From positions 18,290,001 to 18,354,000 of the forward strand of contig NC_088316.1 in the NCBI RefSeq assembly GCF_910592395.1: a stretch of 64,000 bases of DNA, in the 5' to 3' direction. Under the pieces are notes generated by a model, which saw only the letters and a program-made list of their open reading frames with translations, did no database searches and had not been told where the DNA came from. The stretch is from Lineus longissimus (lineage: Eukaryota; Nemertea; Pilidiophora; Heteronemertea; Lineidae). Both the position numbers and the translations under genes were made by a program. Positions 63,773 through 64,000 of this stretch are shown one piece after another. Positions within the stretch are counted from its first letter, which is position 1, and every line of letters starts with the position of its first letter.

Positions 63773-63900
63773 GGCCAATCATTCATACTTGAAGAGCACA
63801 AGGACTCCGAGCCAATCAGAGCGACGGTATCGAGACTTCACTCACCCCCGGGGAGATTGTGCTCGTATAAAGACATTAGGAGTCGGAACATGCTCTAGAA
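63773..63900 (+). promoter_or_regulatory. Promoter-like block with two CCAAT boxes and a TATA box
   Basis: Plus-strand GGCCAATCA (about 63772-63780) and AGCCAATCAGAGCG (about 63811-63824) are followed by CTCGTATAAAG, with TATAAA at 63866-63871. A start site would be expected near 63896-63902. An ATG at about 63900 opens a short frame (MKLLRPAHHS) that stops after 29 codons. The downstream gene, if any, is outside the window. Confidence 0.4.
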
Positions 63901-64000
63901 TGAAACTTTTAAGACCAGCTCATCATTCCACTCGATTCATTTTCCTGGGTTTATTTATTGATAGGAATATGTGGTGGCATCATTGCTAGGATAGCTCAAC

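Noticed and set aside
1-64000. CRISPR array, prokaryotic operon or integrated bacterial system
   Set aside because: All firm genes are spliced animal genes, and no short regularly spaced direct repeats with spacers were seen.

Overview
This is an AT-rich, intron-rich nuclear window from an animal. The proteins are clear metazoan orthologues (ILK, RRP8, VAMP7, RARS1, a TRPC channel). Introns are mostly GT-AG, one GC-AG, and most of the space is non-coding and full of small transposon relics. Dispersed MITEs, tRNA-derived SINEs and a pearl/Helentron-like tandem-repeat element suggest a marine invertebrate, perhaps a lophotrochozoan, but that placement is an inference.

Layout. From 1 to 23.4 kb the only firm coding sequence is one minus-strand exon at 11.8-12.2 kb, holding the N-terminus and first ankyrin repeats of a TRPC channel. 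From 23.6 to 25.3 kb four minus-strand segments with compatible splice phases may belong to a gene I do not recognise. From 27.1 to 29.7 kb lies a nested inverted-repeat (foldback) complex with three tRNA-like cores. From 30.7 to 36.9 kb there are a near-perfect hairpin, a short TIR element, MITE copies, a possible first exon of an unknown minus-strand gene (32.6-32.9 kb) and a GC-rich island.

The gene-dense part is 38.2-60.6 kb. A complete integrin-linked kinase gene (ILK, minus, 38256-46427) stands head to head with a complete RRP8 gene (plus, 47613-50678). They are separated by about 1.2 kb that looks like a bidirectional promoter. Next come a complete VAMP7 gene (minus, 53097-55400) and the 3' part of cytosolic arginyl-tRNA synthetase (RARS1, minus, 57344-60590), whose upstream region holds a 2 kb element built of 302-bp tandem repeats. 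A TATA/CCAAT promoter-like block sits at the right edge.

The genes are not an operon and act in different processes: focal adhesion scaffolding, rRNA methylation and nucleolar silencing, endolysosomal membrane fusion, and translation. The most notable points are an extra, phase-neutral 78-bp exon in the ILK pseudokinase domain that resembles the start of the next exon, the RRP8-ILK divergent pair that I recall being adjacent in human too, the foldback complex and the 302-bp-repeat element.
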